A stretch of 64,000 nucleotides of DNA from Streptomyces solicavernae (GTDB lineage: Bacteria > Actinomycetota > Actinomycetes > Streptomycetales > Streptomycetaceae): assembly GCF_029968095.1 (NCBI RefSeq), contig NZ_JASCIR010000028.1, forward strand, positions 21,513 through 85,512, given 5' to 3'. How positions within the stretch are numbered: position 1 is the stretch's first letter; each line of letters starts with the position of its first letter. Of this stretch, positions 32,937 through 40,860 are shown in pieces. Under the pieces are notes generated by a model that saw nothing but the letters and a program-made list of their open reading frames with translations, did no database searches and was not told where the DNA came from. A program made the position numbers and the translations under genes.

Positions 32937-34331
32937 ATGACCCCCGGCCTGCCCCCCGCCATGGACCGACCGCACTTCATCGGCATCGGCGGCGCCGGAA
33001 TGTCGGGCATCGCGAAGATCCTCGCCCAGCGCGGCGCGAAGGTCGCGGGCAGCGACGCGCGCGAGTCCGCCACCGCGGAGGCGCTGCGCGAGCGCGGCGC
33101 GACCGTGCACATCGGCCACGACGCCGCCCACCTCGCCGCGGACGCCTCCGCCGTCGTCGTCTCCTCCGCGATCCGTGAGGACAACCCCGAGCTGGCCGCC
33201 GCCAAGGACCGGGGCGTCCCGGTCGTGCACCGCTCGGACGCGCTGGCCCGGCTGATGGACGGCCTGCGCCCCATCGCGGTGGCGGGCACGCACGGCAAGA
33301 CCACCACCACCTCGATGCTCGCGGTGTCGCTGTCCGCCCTCGGCCTCGGCCCCTCGTACGCCATCGGCGGCGACCTGGACGCACCCGGCTCCAACGCCCA
33401 CCACGGCGAGGGCGAGATCTTCGTCGCCGAGGCGGATGAATCGGACCGCAGTTTCCACAAGTACGCGCCCGAGGTCGCCATCGTCCTCAACGTCGAGCTC
33501 GACCACCACGCCAACTACGCGTCCATGGACGAGATCTACGAGTCCTTCGAGACCTTCGCCGACAAGATCGTCCCCGGCGGCACCCTCGTCATCGCCGCCG
33601 ACCAGTCCGGCGCCGCCGAACTCACCCGCCGCGTCCGCGAGCGGTCCGACGTCAAGGTCGTCACGTACGGCGAGTCCGAGACCGCCGACGTCCGCATCCA
33701 CAAGGTCACCCCGCGCGGGCTGACCAGCGAGGTCACCGTCCTCCTCGGCGGCAAGCTGCTCACCTTCACCGTCTCGGTGCCCGGCCGGCACTACGCGCAC
33801 AACGCCGTCGCCGCCCTCGCCGCCGGAGTCGCCCTCGGCATCCCGGCCCACAACCTCGCCTCGGCCCTCGGCAAGTACACCGGCGTCAAGCGCCGCCTCC
33901 AGCTCAAGGGCGAGGCCGCGGGCGTCCAGGTCATCGACTCGTACGCGCACCACCCCACCGAGATGAACGCCGACCTGGACGCGATCCGCGGCGCGGTCGG
34001 GGACTCCCGGATTCTCGTCGTCTTCCAGCCGCACCTCTTCTCCCGCACCCAGGAGCTGGGCGTCGAGATGGGGCAGGCGCTCGCGCTCGCCGACGCGTCC
34101 GTGGTCCTCGACATCTACCCGGCCCGCGAGGACCCGATCCCCGGCATCACCAGCGCACTCATCATCGACGCGGCCCGCACCGCCGGCGCCGAGGTCACCC
34201 CCGAGCACGCCAAGGACGCCGTCCCGGACGTGATCGCGGGAATGGCCCGCCCCGGCGATCTCGTTCTCACCATGGGAGCGGGCGACGTCACGGACCTCGG
34301 CCCGAAGATCCTGGACCGCCTGTCCAACTGA
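32937..34331 (+). CDS. murC: UDP-N-acetylmuramate--L-alanine ligase
   Basis: The 464-residue cytosolic Mur ligase adds the first L-alanine to UDP-MurNAc in peptidoglycan synthesis. Its Rossmann domain begins FIGIGGAGMSGIAKILAQRG. The ATP P-loop is VAGTHGKTTTTSML near residue 120, the central domain carries AEADESDRSF, and the C-terminal domain has DSYAHHPTEM and VFQPHLFSRT. The ATG at 32937 has AGGAG seven bases ahead. It stands alone, outside the main division/cell-wall cluster, which is usual for Streptomyces. The stop codon is the first part of a 10-bp repeat run. Confidence 0.95.
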   Translation: MTPGLPPAMDRPHFIGIGGAGMSGIAKILAQRGAKVAGSDARESATAEALRERGATVHIGHDAAHLAADASAVVVSSAIREDNPELAAAKDRGVPVVHRSDALARLMDGLRPIAVAGTHGKTTTTSMLAVSLSALGLGPSYAIGGDLDAPGSNAHHGEGEIFVAEADESDRSFHKYAPEVAIVLNVELDHHANYASMDEIYESFETFADKIVPGGTLVIAADQSGAAELTRRVRERSDVKVVTYGESETADVRIHKVTPRGLTSEVTVLLGGKLLTFTVSVPGRHYAHNAVAALAAGVALGIPAHNLASALGKYTGVKRRLQLKGEAAGVQVIDSYAHHPTEMNADLDAIRGAVGDSRILVVFQPHLFSRTQELGVEMGQALALADASVVLDIYPAREDPIPGITSALIIDAARTAGAEVTPEHAKDAVPDVIAGMARPGDLVLTMGAGDVTDLGPKILDRLSN

Positions 34332-34372
34332 GCTGCACTGAGCTGTATTGAGCTGCATTGAGCTGTACTGAG
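34330..34372. repeat. 10-bp tandem repeat starting at the murC stop codon
   Basis: Four units of gagctgYRYt run from inside the murC TGA to 34369, followed by a partial unit, 13 bases ahead of the msrB start. They occupy the whole gap between the two genes. Confidence 0.92.
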
Positions 34373-34385
34373 GGGAAGCCCAGCC

Positions 34386-34793
34386 ATGACGTACGACGTC
34401 GAGAAGCCCGACGAGCAGTGGCGCGAGGAGCTGAGTGCCGCGGAGTACGCGGTCCTGCGCCAGGCCGGCACGGAGCCCGCGTTCACCGGTGAGTACACGG
34501 ACACCAAGACCACAGGCGTCTACTCCTGCCGCGCCTGCGGGGCCGAACTGTTCACGTCCGGGACCAAGTTCGAGTCCCACTGCGGCTGGCCGTCCTTCTA
34601 CGACCCGAAGGACTCGGACGCCGTAGAACTGATCGAGGACCGCTCCCACGGCATGCTCCGCACCGAGGTCCGCTGCTCCCGCTGCGGCTCCCACCTGGGG
34701 CACGTCTTCTCCGGCGAGGGGTATCCGACGCCCACGGATCAGCGGTACTGCATCAACTCGATCTCCTTGCGGCTGCAGGCGGACGGGGAGTAG
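34386..34793 (+). CDS. msrB: Peptide-methionine (R)-S-oxide reductase
   Basis: The 135-residue cytosolic enzyme reduces methionine-R-sulfoxide in proteins using thioredoxin. Two CxxC pairs that bind structural zinc are present (CRACGAEL and CSRCGSHLGHVF), and the catalytic cysteine is in DQRYCINSISL. FESHCGWPSFY is the substrate-binding signature. The ATG at 34386 has GGGGAAGCCC upstream. It follows murC in the same direction across a 54-bp gap filled by repeats, so co-transcription is possible. A hairpin ends the unit. Confidence 0.96.
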   Translation: MTYDVEKPDEQWREELSAAEYAVLRQAGTEPAFTGEYTDTKTTGVYSCRACGAELFTSGTKFESHCGWPSFYDPKDSDAVELIEDRSHGMLRTEVRCSRCGSHLGHVFSGEGYPTPTDQRYCINSISLRLQADGE

Positions 34794-34850
34794 GCCGGAA
34801 GGCCTCCGCCGCGCCGCGTACGGGCGGTCGGTTCCCTGTCGTCGTCAGGA

Positions 34851-34882
34851 CAGCGGGCACGGTCGTCCGACCGTGCCCGCTG
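34851..34882. terminator. Hairpin between msrB and the SpaA-repeat gene
   Basis: A perfect 15-bp stem with a two-base loop (cagcgggcacggtcg and its complement) lies at a convergent junction, 57 bases after msrB. Confidence 0.82.
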
Positions 34883-34894
34883 CCTCCGGTACGG

Positions 34895-37267
34895 CTACTT
34901 CTCGCCCTTGCCGGGGCCGCCGCGCTTGTTGCTGAGGCGGACGGTGACGCCCTCGTCGGCGTTGTCGGCCGTGACCTCGTGCGGGCCGCTCACCCGGTCG
35001 TCGGGCAGGACATAGCCCTCGGGGACGTCCGTCTCCTGCAGGTAGTACGCGCCGAGCGGCAGCTCGTCGAAGTCGCAGCGGCCGCGTGCGTCCGTGGCGC
35101 AGCCGTTGCCGATCCGGGTGTCGCTGCTGGTGCCCGAGGTCTGCAGCCCCGGCTGCTCGTTGCTCTCCCGCCACAGCTGGAACACCGCGCCGCCGAGCGG
35201 CTCGCCGTCGCTCTTGTCGGTCTTGACGACGTGCAGCGCGCCCGTCGGCTCCGGCGCCTTGGCCGCGGTGTTGGCGGCGGTGACCGCGACGCCTTGGGGC
35301 GCGTTGGCGTCGGTGAGTTCGAGGGGGCCGAAGACTGCCGGGTCGGGGAGTTCGTAGCCTTCGGGGGCCTGGGTTTCGCGCCAGTAGTAGGTGCCTGTCG
35401 GGACCGTACGGCTGCAGCTTCCCGCGCTGTTTGTCGTGCAGGTGTTGCCGACCTGGGTGTCCGGGTCCGGGCCGGTGGTCTGGAGGTCTGCGGCGCCGTT
35501 GGTCTCGCGCCACAGCTCGAACTCGGCGCCGGGCAGGGGGGTTCCGGTCTCCTCGTCGGTCTTGTGGACGCGGACCTCGCCGGTGGTGAGGTTGTTCGCG
35601 GGGGTGTTGGCGGCGGTGACCGCGACGCCTTGGGGCGCGTTGGCGTCGGTGAGTTGGAGGGGGCCGAAGACTGCCGGGTCGGGGAGTTCGTAGCCTTCGG
35701 GGGCCTGGGTTTCGCGCCAGTAGTAGGTGCCTGTCGGGACCGTACGGCTGCAGCTTCCCGCGCTGTTTGTCGTGCAGGTGTCGCCGACTTGGGTGTCCGG
35801 GTCCGGGCCGGTGGTCTGGAGGTCTGCGGCGCCGTTGGTCTCGCGCCACAGCTCGAACTCGGCGCCCGGCAGCGGCGCCCCCGTCTCCTCGTCCGTCTTG
35901 CGGACCTCGACCCCGCCCGTGTTCTGCGGGGTGCGGCAGTCCGGCAGGTCGCCCTCGAACGGGTAGCTGTGGAATTCCTCGCCGCCGCCACCGGTCCCGG
36001 GGGAGGTGTGGGTGAGCGAACCCGTCGTGAAGAAGCGGCCGTTGAGCCCGCTGATGCTGACCGTCGACCGGGACGCCTGGTTGCCGATCAGGAAGCTGCC
36101 CTGCATCTGGCCGGAGCCCGCGATGTTCACGGTGGACGCGTCCGGGAAGTTCCACAGCAGCCGGTTGCGCAGCTGGTTGAGCGGGTGGCTGTCGTCGAGG
36201 CTGCCGCCGTACGTGCTGATGGTGCGGTTGTCGCCCAGGATGTTCACCAGGACCGTCGCGTCCTCGGGGATGCCCTCGAAGACGATGTCCTGGTCCGAGC
36301 CGGTGGGGCTCGTCATGTCGAAGTCCACGTTGAACACTTGCAGTGGGGACGTACCGTCACCGGTGAAGCGGGTCTCGTAGCCGTTGTTGACGGCCGTGCC
36401 GGTGGGCGTGCGCGTTCCACCCGCGGGGTGCGCGTAGCACTGGCTGGCCACGGAGAGTTCCCCCCGCAGCCCGGTGTACGGGGTCGCCGCGGCGTCGTCC
36501 TGTTCCAGCGTCGAGTCGATCGTGCCGGTCGCGGTGCCCGCGTAGCGGGTCACACCGTCCTCGGCGAGCAGGCGTTCGCCGTCCGCCACGCTGACGTCGC
36601 CGCCCGTCGTCAGCCAGTCGGCGCCCACGGGCGGGGCGACGCGGGAGCCGACGCCCGCCTCACCGACGTTGTAGACGCTGCTGCCTCCCGCGTCCTTGTC
36701 CTGGTCGAAGTCGCCGAGCGCGACGACCCTGCCCTCGGCCTCCGCCGCTCGTCCGCGCACCAGGAAGTCGTCGCCGACGTAGATGTTGATCGCGTTGTCT
36801 CGGTACTCGATGGGGCTGTTGTTGACCGGCGGATACGTGTCCGGGCAGGTGCCCGGCACGCACGGGCCGAGCCCGCCGGGCAGCGGGGCGGCTTGGGCGG
36901 CGGCTCGAGGAGTGGTGGCGTTGGCGTTGGCGTTGGCGTGAGCTGGGGGCGTGGTGGTGGTGTCGGCGTGGGCGGCCGTCGCCGTCAGCGGCGCGCACAG
37001 CAGGGCGAGGGCCCCGCAGGCCGCGGCCGTGGAGCGGGCGGACGCGGTGGAGCGGCCGGATGCGCTGGAGCGGCCGGATGCGGTGGAGCGGGCGGATGCG
37101 GTGGAGCGGGCGGATGCGCTGGAGCGGCCGGATGCGGTGGAGCGGGCGGACTCGCGTGGGCGGAGTCTGCCCGGAAGGGCTCCCGTCGTTTCCGTCGCCT
37201 TCTTGGGACGTGAGAGTGACCACATGCCGTAAAGGAGATATCTCGGGCGATCGGAAGTCCGGCTCAT
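34895..37267 (-). CDS. Secreted choice-of-anchor A protein with three SpaA/Cna-B-like repeats
   Basis: The 790-residue exported protein has a long basic N-terminal extension of hexapeptide repeats (about 40-80), a hydrophobic signal core (GALALLCAPLTATAAHA) and an Asn/Ala/Pro stretch. A choice-of-anchor A beta domain follows (about 125-440; YRDNAINIYVGDDFLVRG, then SFLIGNQASRSTVSISGLNG). Three prealbumin-like SpaA domains follow from about 455, each with a KTD strand and a YYWRETQAPEGY- or YYLQETDVPEGY-type Glu that could form Lys-Asn isopeptide bonds. No LPXTG sorting motif or C-terminal membrane helix follows, so it looks released or non-covalently attached. The start is uncertain: ATG at 37267 or 37225, neither with a clear ribosome site. 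Confidence 0.82.
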   Translation of the reverse strand: MSRTSDRPRYLLYGMWSLSRPKKATETTGALPGRLRPRESARSTASGRSSASARSTASARSTASGRSSASGRSTASARSTAAACGALALLCAPLTATAAHADTTTTPPAHANANANATTPRAAAQAAPLPGGLGPCVPGTCPDTYPPVNNSPIEYRDNAINIYVGDDFLVRGRAAEAEGRVVALGDFDQDKDAGGSSVYNVGEAGVGSRVAPPVGADWLTTGGDVSVADGERLLAEDGVTRYAGTATGTIDSTLEQDDAAATPYTGLRGELSVASQCYAHPAGGTRTPTGTAVNNGYETRFTGDGTSPLQVFNVDFDMTSPTGSDQDIVFEGIPEDATVLVNILGDNRTISTYGGSLDDSHPLNQLRNRLLWNFPDASTVNIAGSGQMQGSFLIGNQASRSTVSISGLNGRFFTTGSLTHTSPGTGGGGEEFHSYPFEGDLPDCRTPQNTGGVEVRKTDEETGAPLPGAEFELWRETNGAADLQTTGPDPDTQVGDTCTTNSAGSCSRTVPTGTYYWRETQAPEGYELPDPAVFGPLQLTDANAPQGVAVTAANTPANNLTTGEVRVHKTDEETGTPLPGAEFELWRETNGAADLQTTGPDPDTQVGNTCTTNSAGSCSRTVPTGTYYWRETQAPEGYELPDPAVFGPLELTDANAPQGVAVTAANTAAKAPEPTGALHVVKTDKSDGEPLGGAVFQLWRESNEQPGLQTSGTSSDTRIGNGCATDARGRCDFDELPLGAYYLQETDVPEGYVLPDDRVSGPHEVTADNADEGVTVRLSNKRGGPGKGEK
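35271..35870 (-). repeat. 336-bp direct duplication covering two SpaA domains
   Basis: Two blocks about 336 bp apart, from 35271 and from 35607, are almost identical at the DNA level, including synonymous positions. Each encodes one SpaA domain of about 112 residues. The third domain (34900-35260) is clearly diverged. Confidence 0.9.
37023..37148 (-). repeat. 18-bp in-frame repeats in the signal-peptide n-region
   Basis: Six full 18-bp units (for example gatgcggtggagcgggcg) and a partial one have a period of exactly 18. They encode hexapeptides such as ARSTAS and GRSSAS ahead of the hydrophobic core. Confidence 0.95.
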
Positions 37268-37342
37268 CGGCCAAGTGGCGCGCTGCTGCCACCGGAAGCG
37301 GTGAGGGGTGGGGGACCGGATGGGCGTTCTCGCAGTTGCGGG

Positions 37343-38212
37343 TCACCGCTTCACGGCGACCCCTCCGAACATCGCCACCTCCTCCACCGTCTCGTCTGCG
37401 ATGTCGGGGTGCCAGCGGTTGCAGGACACGACGCCGGGTCCGATCAGCTCCAAGCCATCGAAGAATTCTCCCACTTGACCCGGGGTGCGCTGGGTCAGCT
37501 TCGGGGTGCCGTGTTCGTTCCAGAACGCCACCGCGGCGTCCACGTCCGGCATGGCGGGGCTGGTGATGGTGTGCGAGAGCACCAGGTGGCTGCCGCTTGG
37601 CAGGGCGTCCATGATGCGTCGTACGACCCCACGGGCCTCCGCCTCGTCCTCGATGAAGATGACGACGCCGAGCAGCACCAGCGCGACCGGGCGGCTCAGG
37701 TCCAGGGTCTGGGCCGCGTGCTCCAGGATCGTGTCCACGTCGCGCAGATCGGCGTCGAGGTAGGTGGTGCTGCCCTGCGGAGTGCTGGTCAGGAGCGCAC
37801 GCGCGTGCGCGAGCACCAGCGGGTCGTTGTCGACGTACACGACGCGGCTCTCCGGCGCGAGGGCCTGGGCCACCTCGTGGGTGTTGTCGGCGGTGGGCAG
37901 CCCCGTACCCACGTCGAGGAACTGGCGGATGCCGGACTTGTCCACCAGGTGCCGCACCGCTGCGCCGAGGAAGCGGCGGTCTGCGCGCGCGTACTCCCCG
38001 ATGCCCGGGTGCAGTTGCCGGATCTGGTCGCCGGCCGCGCGGTCCACCTCGTAGTTGTCCTTGCCGCCGAGCCAGTAGTTCCAGATCCGCGCGGTGTGCG
38101 GCTGGGAGGTGTTGATCCGGGCGCGCAGCTCTTCGGAGGACGTCCGGGGGGTGGGCTGTGCGGACTGTGTGGGCTGCTCGGGCTGCGTGGGCTGCTCGGC
38201 TTGCTCGGGCAC
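37343..38212 (-). CDS. DUF574 SAM-dependent methyltransferase
   Basis: The 289-residue cytosolic protein is of the actinobacterial DUF574/Methyltransf_19 family. The start is a Gln/Pro-rich tail; then INTSQPHTARIWNYWLGGKD, the family's N-terminal signature. The SAM-binding motif FLDVGTGLPTADNTHEVAQ is near residue 95, and VVYVDNDPLVLAHARAL is the acidic strand binding the ribose. Streptomyces has dozens of these paralogues; substrates are unknown. The GTG at 38212 has AGGAGGAACC directly ahead. It is divergent from the clpP3 operon across 512 bp. Confidence 0.88.
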   Translation of the reverse strand: MPEQAEQPTQPEQPTQSAQPTPRTSSEELRARINTSQPHTARIWNYWLGGKDNYEVDRAAGDQIRQLHPGIGEYARADRRFLGAAVRHLVDKSGIRQFLDVGTGLPTADNTHEVAQALAPESRVVYVDNDPLVLAHARALLTSTPQGSTTYLDADLRDVDTILEHAAQTLDLSRPVALVLLGVVIFIEDEAEARGVVRRIMDALPSGSHLVLSHTITSPAMPDVDAAVAFWNEHGTPKLTQRTPGQVGEFFDGLELIGPGVVSCNRWHPDIADETVEEVAMFGGVAVKR

Positions 38213-38431
38213 GGTTCCTCCTGGTGGCGCGCTGGTCCGTTGGTGGTCTGCTGCGAGTTGGCTGGGCTGTGCTGGGCCGCTGCGCGGATCTTCGACCCTT
38301 CAACAGGCAATGTAGGCCCTTGGGTTGAGGCCTGCGTGAGGTGGTCCGCGGGGCGGTGGGGCCGTCAAGGCGGCAAGTCTGCTGGTCGGGGGGCGGGGTG
38401 GGGGCGCGGCGGCGGGCGCTTTCCCGTTCGC

Positions 38432-38461
38432 TCTGCTGTCGGCAGATCTGCTCAGGGCAGA
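38432..38461. promoter_or_regulatory. Two adjacent PopR boxes upstream of clpP3
   Basis: The boxes read tctgctgtcggcaga (38432-38446) and tctgctcagggcaga (38447-38461). Each fits TCTGCC-N3-GGCAGA, the PopR operator reported for Streptomyces clpP3, with one T-for-C change in the left half. They abut without a gap, so two dimers would sit on neighbouring helical faces. They lie 264-293 bases upstream of clpP3. The popR gene is 2 kb away in the same locus. Confidence 0.78.
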
Positions 38462-38529
38462 GATCTCTGTCCTCGCGCTGCTCGGGGGCCGACATTGGGA
38501 GTCGTGGCGCCGACTTGGCGCAGCAGTAC

Positions 38530-38710
38530 GGCAGAAGCCACGAAGGAAGCACGACACACGTCAGAAGCCAGGCAGAGGCCAGGCAGAAGCTGCGGCGGAA
38601 GCACGACACATGGCAGAAGCCAGGCAGAAGCCGCGGCGGAGGCACGGCAGAAGCACGGCACACGGCAGAAGCACGGCACACGGCAGAAGCCAGGCAGAAG
38701 ACACGGCAGA
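38530..38710. repeat. Degenerate repeat array with ten GGCAGA half-sites in the clpP3 leader
   Basis: Between the PopR boxes and the clpP3 start the sequence is built of irregular 11-18-bp units around cacggcagaagc and ccaggcagaagc. GGCAGA, the right half of a PopR box, occurs at 38530, 38571, 38582, 38612, 38623, 38646, 38664, 38682, 38693 and 38705, all on the plus strand. No full palindrome occurs inside the array. Confidence 0.85.
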
Positions 38711-38724
38711 AACAGGGAGGACCG

Positions 38725-39390
38725 ATGACGACGACTTCACTCACCGCCGCCCGGGGCTGGGAGCGACCCCCGGACCCACGGGCCGAAGAAGGGGACACGG
38801 CACCCACGCGGTTCGACGACCACCTGGCCGCCCAACTCCTCGGCCAGCGCATCATCGTGCTCGGCACGCAGGTCGACGAGGTGTCCGCGAACCGCGTCTG
38901 CGCCCAGATGCTGCTGCTGTCGGCCGAGGACCCGCGCACCGACATCAGCCTCTACGTCAACAGCCCCGGCGGTTCCGTGCACGCCGGGCTCGCCATCTAC
39001 GACACGATGCAACTGATCCCGAACGACGTCTCCACGCTGGCCATGGGCTTCGCCGCCAGCATGGGACAGTTCCTGCTCTCGGTCGGCACACCCGGTAAGC
39101 GGTACGCCCTGCCCAACGCGCGGATCATGATGCACCAGCCGTCCGCCGGGATCGGTGGCGCCGTCGCGGACATCGAAATCCAGGCGGAGAACCTGGAGTT
39201 CCTGAAGCGTTCCATCGAGCGCATCACCGCCGAGCACACCGGCCAGTCCGAGGAGACCATCGCGCGCGACGGCGACCGCGACCGCTGGTTCACCGCGGAA
39301 CAGGCCAGGGACTACGGCATGGTCGACCACGTGGTCACCTCGCTGGTCGACGTACGGCCCGCGGCAGCCCGGCAGCGCAGGGGGTTCTGA
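38725..39390 (+). CDS. clpP3: ClpP-type serine protease ClpP3
   Basis: The 221-residue Clp protease subunit has an intact catalytic triad: Ser in GFAASMGQFLL, His in ARIMMHQPSAG, and Asp in the DGDRDRWF helix. YVNSPGGSVHAGLAIYDTM is the substrate-strand signature. The N-terminal ~35 residues are extra and may be a propeptide. ClpP3 and ClpP4 form the back-up Clp protease of Streptomyces, induced when ClpP1P2 is missing. The ATG at 38725 has GGGAGG four bases ahead. ClpP4 starts one base after its stop. Regulation by PopR is indicated by the boxes at 38432-38461. Confidence 0.9.
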   Translation: MTTTSLTAARGWERPPDPRAEEGDTAPTRFDDHLAAQLLGQRIIVLGTQVDEVSANRVCAQMLLLSAEDPRTDISLYVNSPGGSVHAGLAIYDTMQLIPNDVSTLAMGFAASMGQFLLSVGTPGKRYALPNARIMMHQPSAGIGGAVADIEIQAENLEFLKRSIERITAEHTGQSEETIARDGDRDRWFTAEQARDYGMVDHVVTSLVDVRPAAARQRRGF

Positions 39391-39391
39391 G

Positions 39392-40006
39392 ATGGGCAGC
39401 TACACGATCCCGAACGTCGTCGAGCGCACCCCGCAGGGCGAGCGGTCCTACGACGTCTTCAGCCGGCTGCTGTCCGAGCGCATCATCTTCCTCGGTACGG
39501 AGATCGACGACGGCGTCGCCAACGTAGTGATCGCCCAGCTCCTGCACCTGGAGGCGTCCAACCCGGGCCAGGAGATCGCCATTTATATCAACTCCCCGGG
39601 CGGCTCGTTCACTTCGCTCATGGCGATCTACGACACGATGACGTTCGTCGGCGCCCCCATCTCCACGTTCTGCGTGGGCCAGGCGGCGTCCACGGCCGCG
39701 GTACTCCTGGCCGGGGGCGACAAGGGCAGGCGCTTCGTCCTCGACCACTCCCGCGTACTGCTCGGCCAGCCCGCGAGCGGTGGACAGCGCGGCACGGTCG
39801 CCGACCTGCGGGTCCAGGCCAAGGAAATGATGCGGATACGCGCACAGATCGAGGAGGTGCTCTCTCAGCACACCGGTCACGCGGTGACGACCCTGCGCCA
39901 GGACATGGACCGCGACAAGGTCTTCACCGCCCAGGAAGCAGTCGCGTACGGCCTCGCGGACGAGGTCCTGACGCGCCGGACGGAGGGGGTGCCGGCGGTG
40001 GGGTGA
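39392..40006 (+). CDS. clpP4: ClpP-type subunit ClpP4 with a missing catalytic histidine
   Basis: The 204-residue ClpP family protein has the N-terminal VVERTPQGERSYDVFSRLL, the oxyanion strand IYINSPGGSFTSLMAIYDTM, and the nucleophile serine in GQAASTAAVLLAGG. The usual RVLIHQP histidine strand reads SRVLLGQPASG, with GGC (Gly) at 39774-39776 in place of the histidine codon. The Asp region MDRDKVF is intact. It probably forms a mixed tetradecamer with ClpP3, as the two are encoded with a one-base gap. Whether it is proteolytically inactive or uses another residue cannot be told from sequence. Confidence 0.88.
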   Translation: MGSYTIPNVVERTPQGERSYDVFSRLLSERIIFLGTEIDDGVANVVIAQLLHLEASNPGQEIAIYINSPGGSFTSLMAIYDTMTFVGAPISTFCVGQAASTAAVLLAGGDKGRRFVLDHSRVLLGQPASGGQRGTVADLRVQAKEMMRIRAQIEEVLSQHTGHAVTTLRQDMDRDKVFTAQEAVAYGLADEVLTRRTEGVPAVG

Positions 40007-40036
40007 GGGGCCGGAAGGGGAGTGAGGGCCGCGGGT

Positions 40037-40074
40037 GGTGGGAGGGGGTGGCGGGTGAGCCCCCGCCTCCCACC
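40037..40074. terminator. Hairpin between convergent clpP4 and popR
   Basis: An imperfect stem (ggtgggaggggg pairing with the C-rich arm at 40060-40074) is found at the convergent junction, nine bases before the popR stop. Confidence 0.6.
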
Positions 40075-40082
40075 GGCCTCGG

Positions 40083-40688
40083 TCAGGCCGCCAGTCGCAT
40101 CTGGTTCCGCTGGATGCTGGCCATAGGGCCCGTGGCGCGGGGACCGGAACGTCCGCCGGCCCCGCTGACGGCGCGCCGCGCGCCGGAGAGCCGGACGATC
40201 TCCGCACGGCCACGGGAGAGCAGATCGGTCAGGCTCAGGCCCAAGGCCCGCGCCGCAGCCGCGAGCACCTCCGACGAGGCCTCCTTGCGGCCCCGCTCCA
40301 ACTCGGAGAGATACGGCATCGAGATCCGGGCTGCCTCCGCCACGTCCTTCAACGTCCGCTCTTGAAGCATCCGTTCGCGACGCAGCACCTCACCCACTAC
40401 GTCCCGCCACAACGGCTCCTTGGCGGGCGCGGCGGGGGCGGGCGCGGCGGGCACCGTGGGCATCTTGGGCGTGTGGGGCGTATCGGGAGCGGTGGTCGCA
40501 GTGGGCGTTGCGGGCGTTGCGGGCGTTGCGGGCGATGCGAAGGCAGGCAGCAGTGGTATCACCTGGGCGTCACGCTCGTGCCCGGCGTCTCGCGCCGCAC
40601 TCGAATCGTGGACTTCACGGGACAGGCCCGTGCCGGTGACGCGGCCGTCTCGCGCCTCAACTGCTTCGGTCGGCTCTTCGCTGCTCAC
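40083..40688 (-). CDS. popR: PopR, transcriptional activator of clpP3 clpP4
   Basis: The 201-residue cytosolic DNA-binding protein has a disordered Ala/Pro/Thr-rich N-terminal half (about 1-95). A Cro/XRE helix-turn-helix of the ClgR/PopR type follows (about 110-170; RTLKDVAEAARISMPYLSEL). The C-terminus is MRLAA, a double-alanine end like an SsrA tag. In S. lividans PopR is destroyed by ClpP1 through its two terminal alanines and switches on clpP3P4 when ClpP1 fails. The context (convergent with clpP4) identifies it as PopR rather than ClgR. The GTG at 40688 follows GAAGAG. Matching operators lie at 38432-38461. Confidence 0.88.
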   Translation of the reverse strand: MSSEEPTEAVEARDGRVTGTGLSREVHDSSAARDAGHERDAQVIPLLPAFASPATPATPATPTATTAPDTPHTPKMPTVPAAPAPAAPAKEPLWRDVVGEVLRRERMLQERTLKDVAEAARISMPYLSELERGRKEASSEVLAAAARALGLSLTDLLSRGRAEIVRLSGARRAVSGAGGRSGPRATGPMASIQRNQMRLAA

Positions 40689-40741
40689 CTCTTCAGAGTA
40701 GGAGCGCAGGCACGGCTGAAGGGCATGTTCCGTTCTGCCAA

Positions 40742-40802
40742 CAGCGAAGCAGCGAAGCAGCGAAGCAGCGAAGCAGCGAAGCAGCGAAGCAGCGAAGCAG
40801 CG
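40742..40802. repeat. 8-bp tandem repeat upstream of popR
   Basis: Seven to eight copies of agcgaagc run without interruption between the divergent-side promoter region of popR (start at 40688) and the end of the clpX paralogue (stop at 40861). With both genes on the minus strand the array lies in the popR leader or promoter. Slippage here would change popR spacing. Confidence 0.95.
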
Positions 40803-40860
40803 CGGCAGGTCTGCAGTGCGGCAGGGGTGCAGACCTGCAGCAGAGGAGGAAAACGTCGAC

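Noticed and set aside
40813..40860. A third PopR box near the popR promoter
   Set aside because: The best match has the half-sites four bases apart and two mismatches, so it is not convincing.
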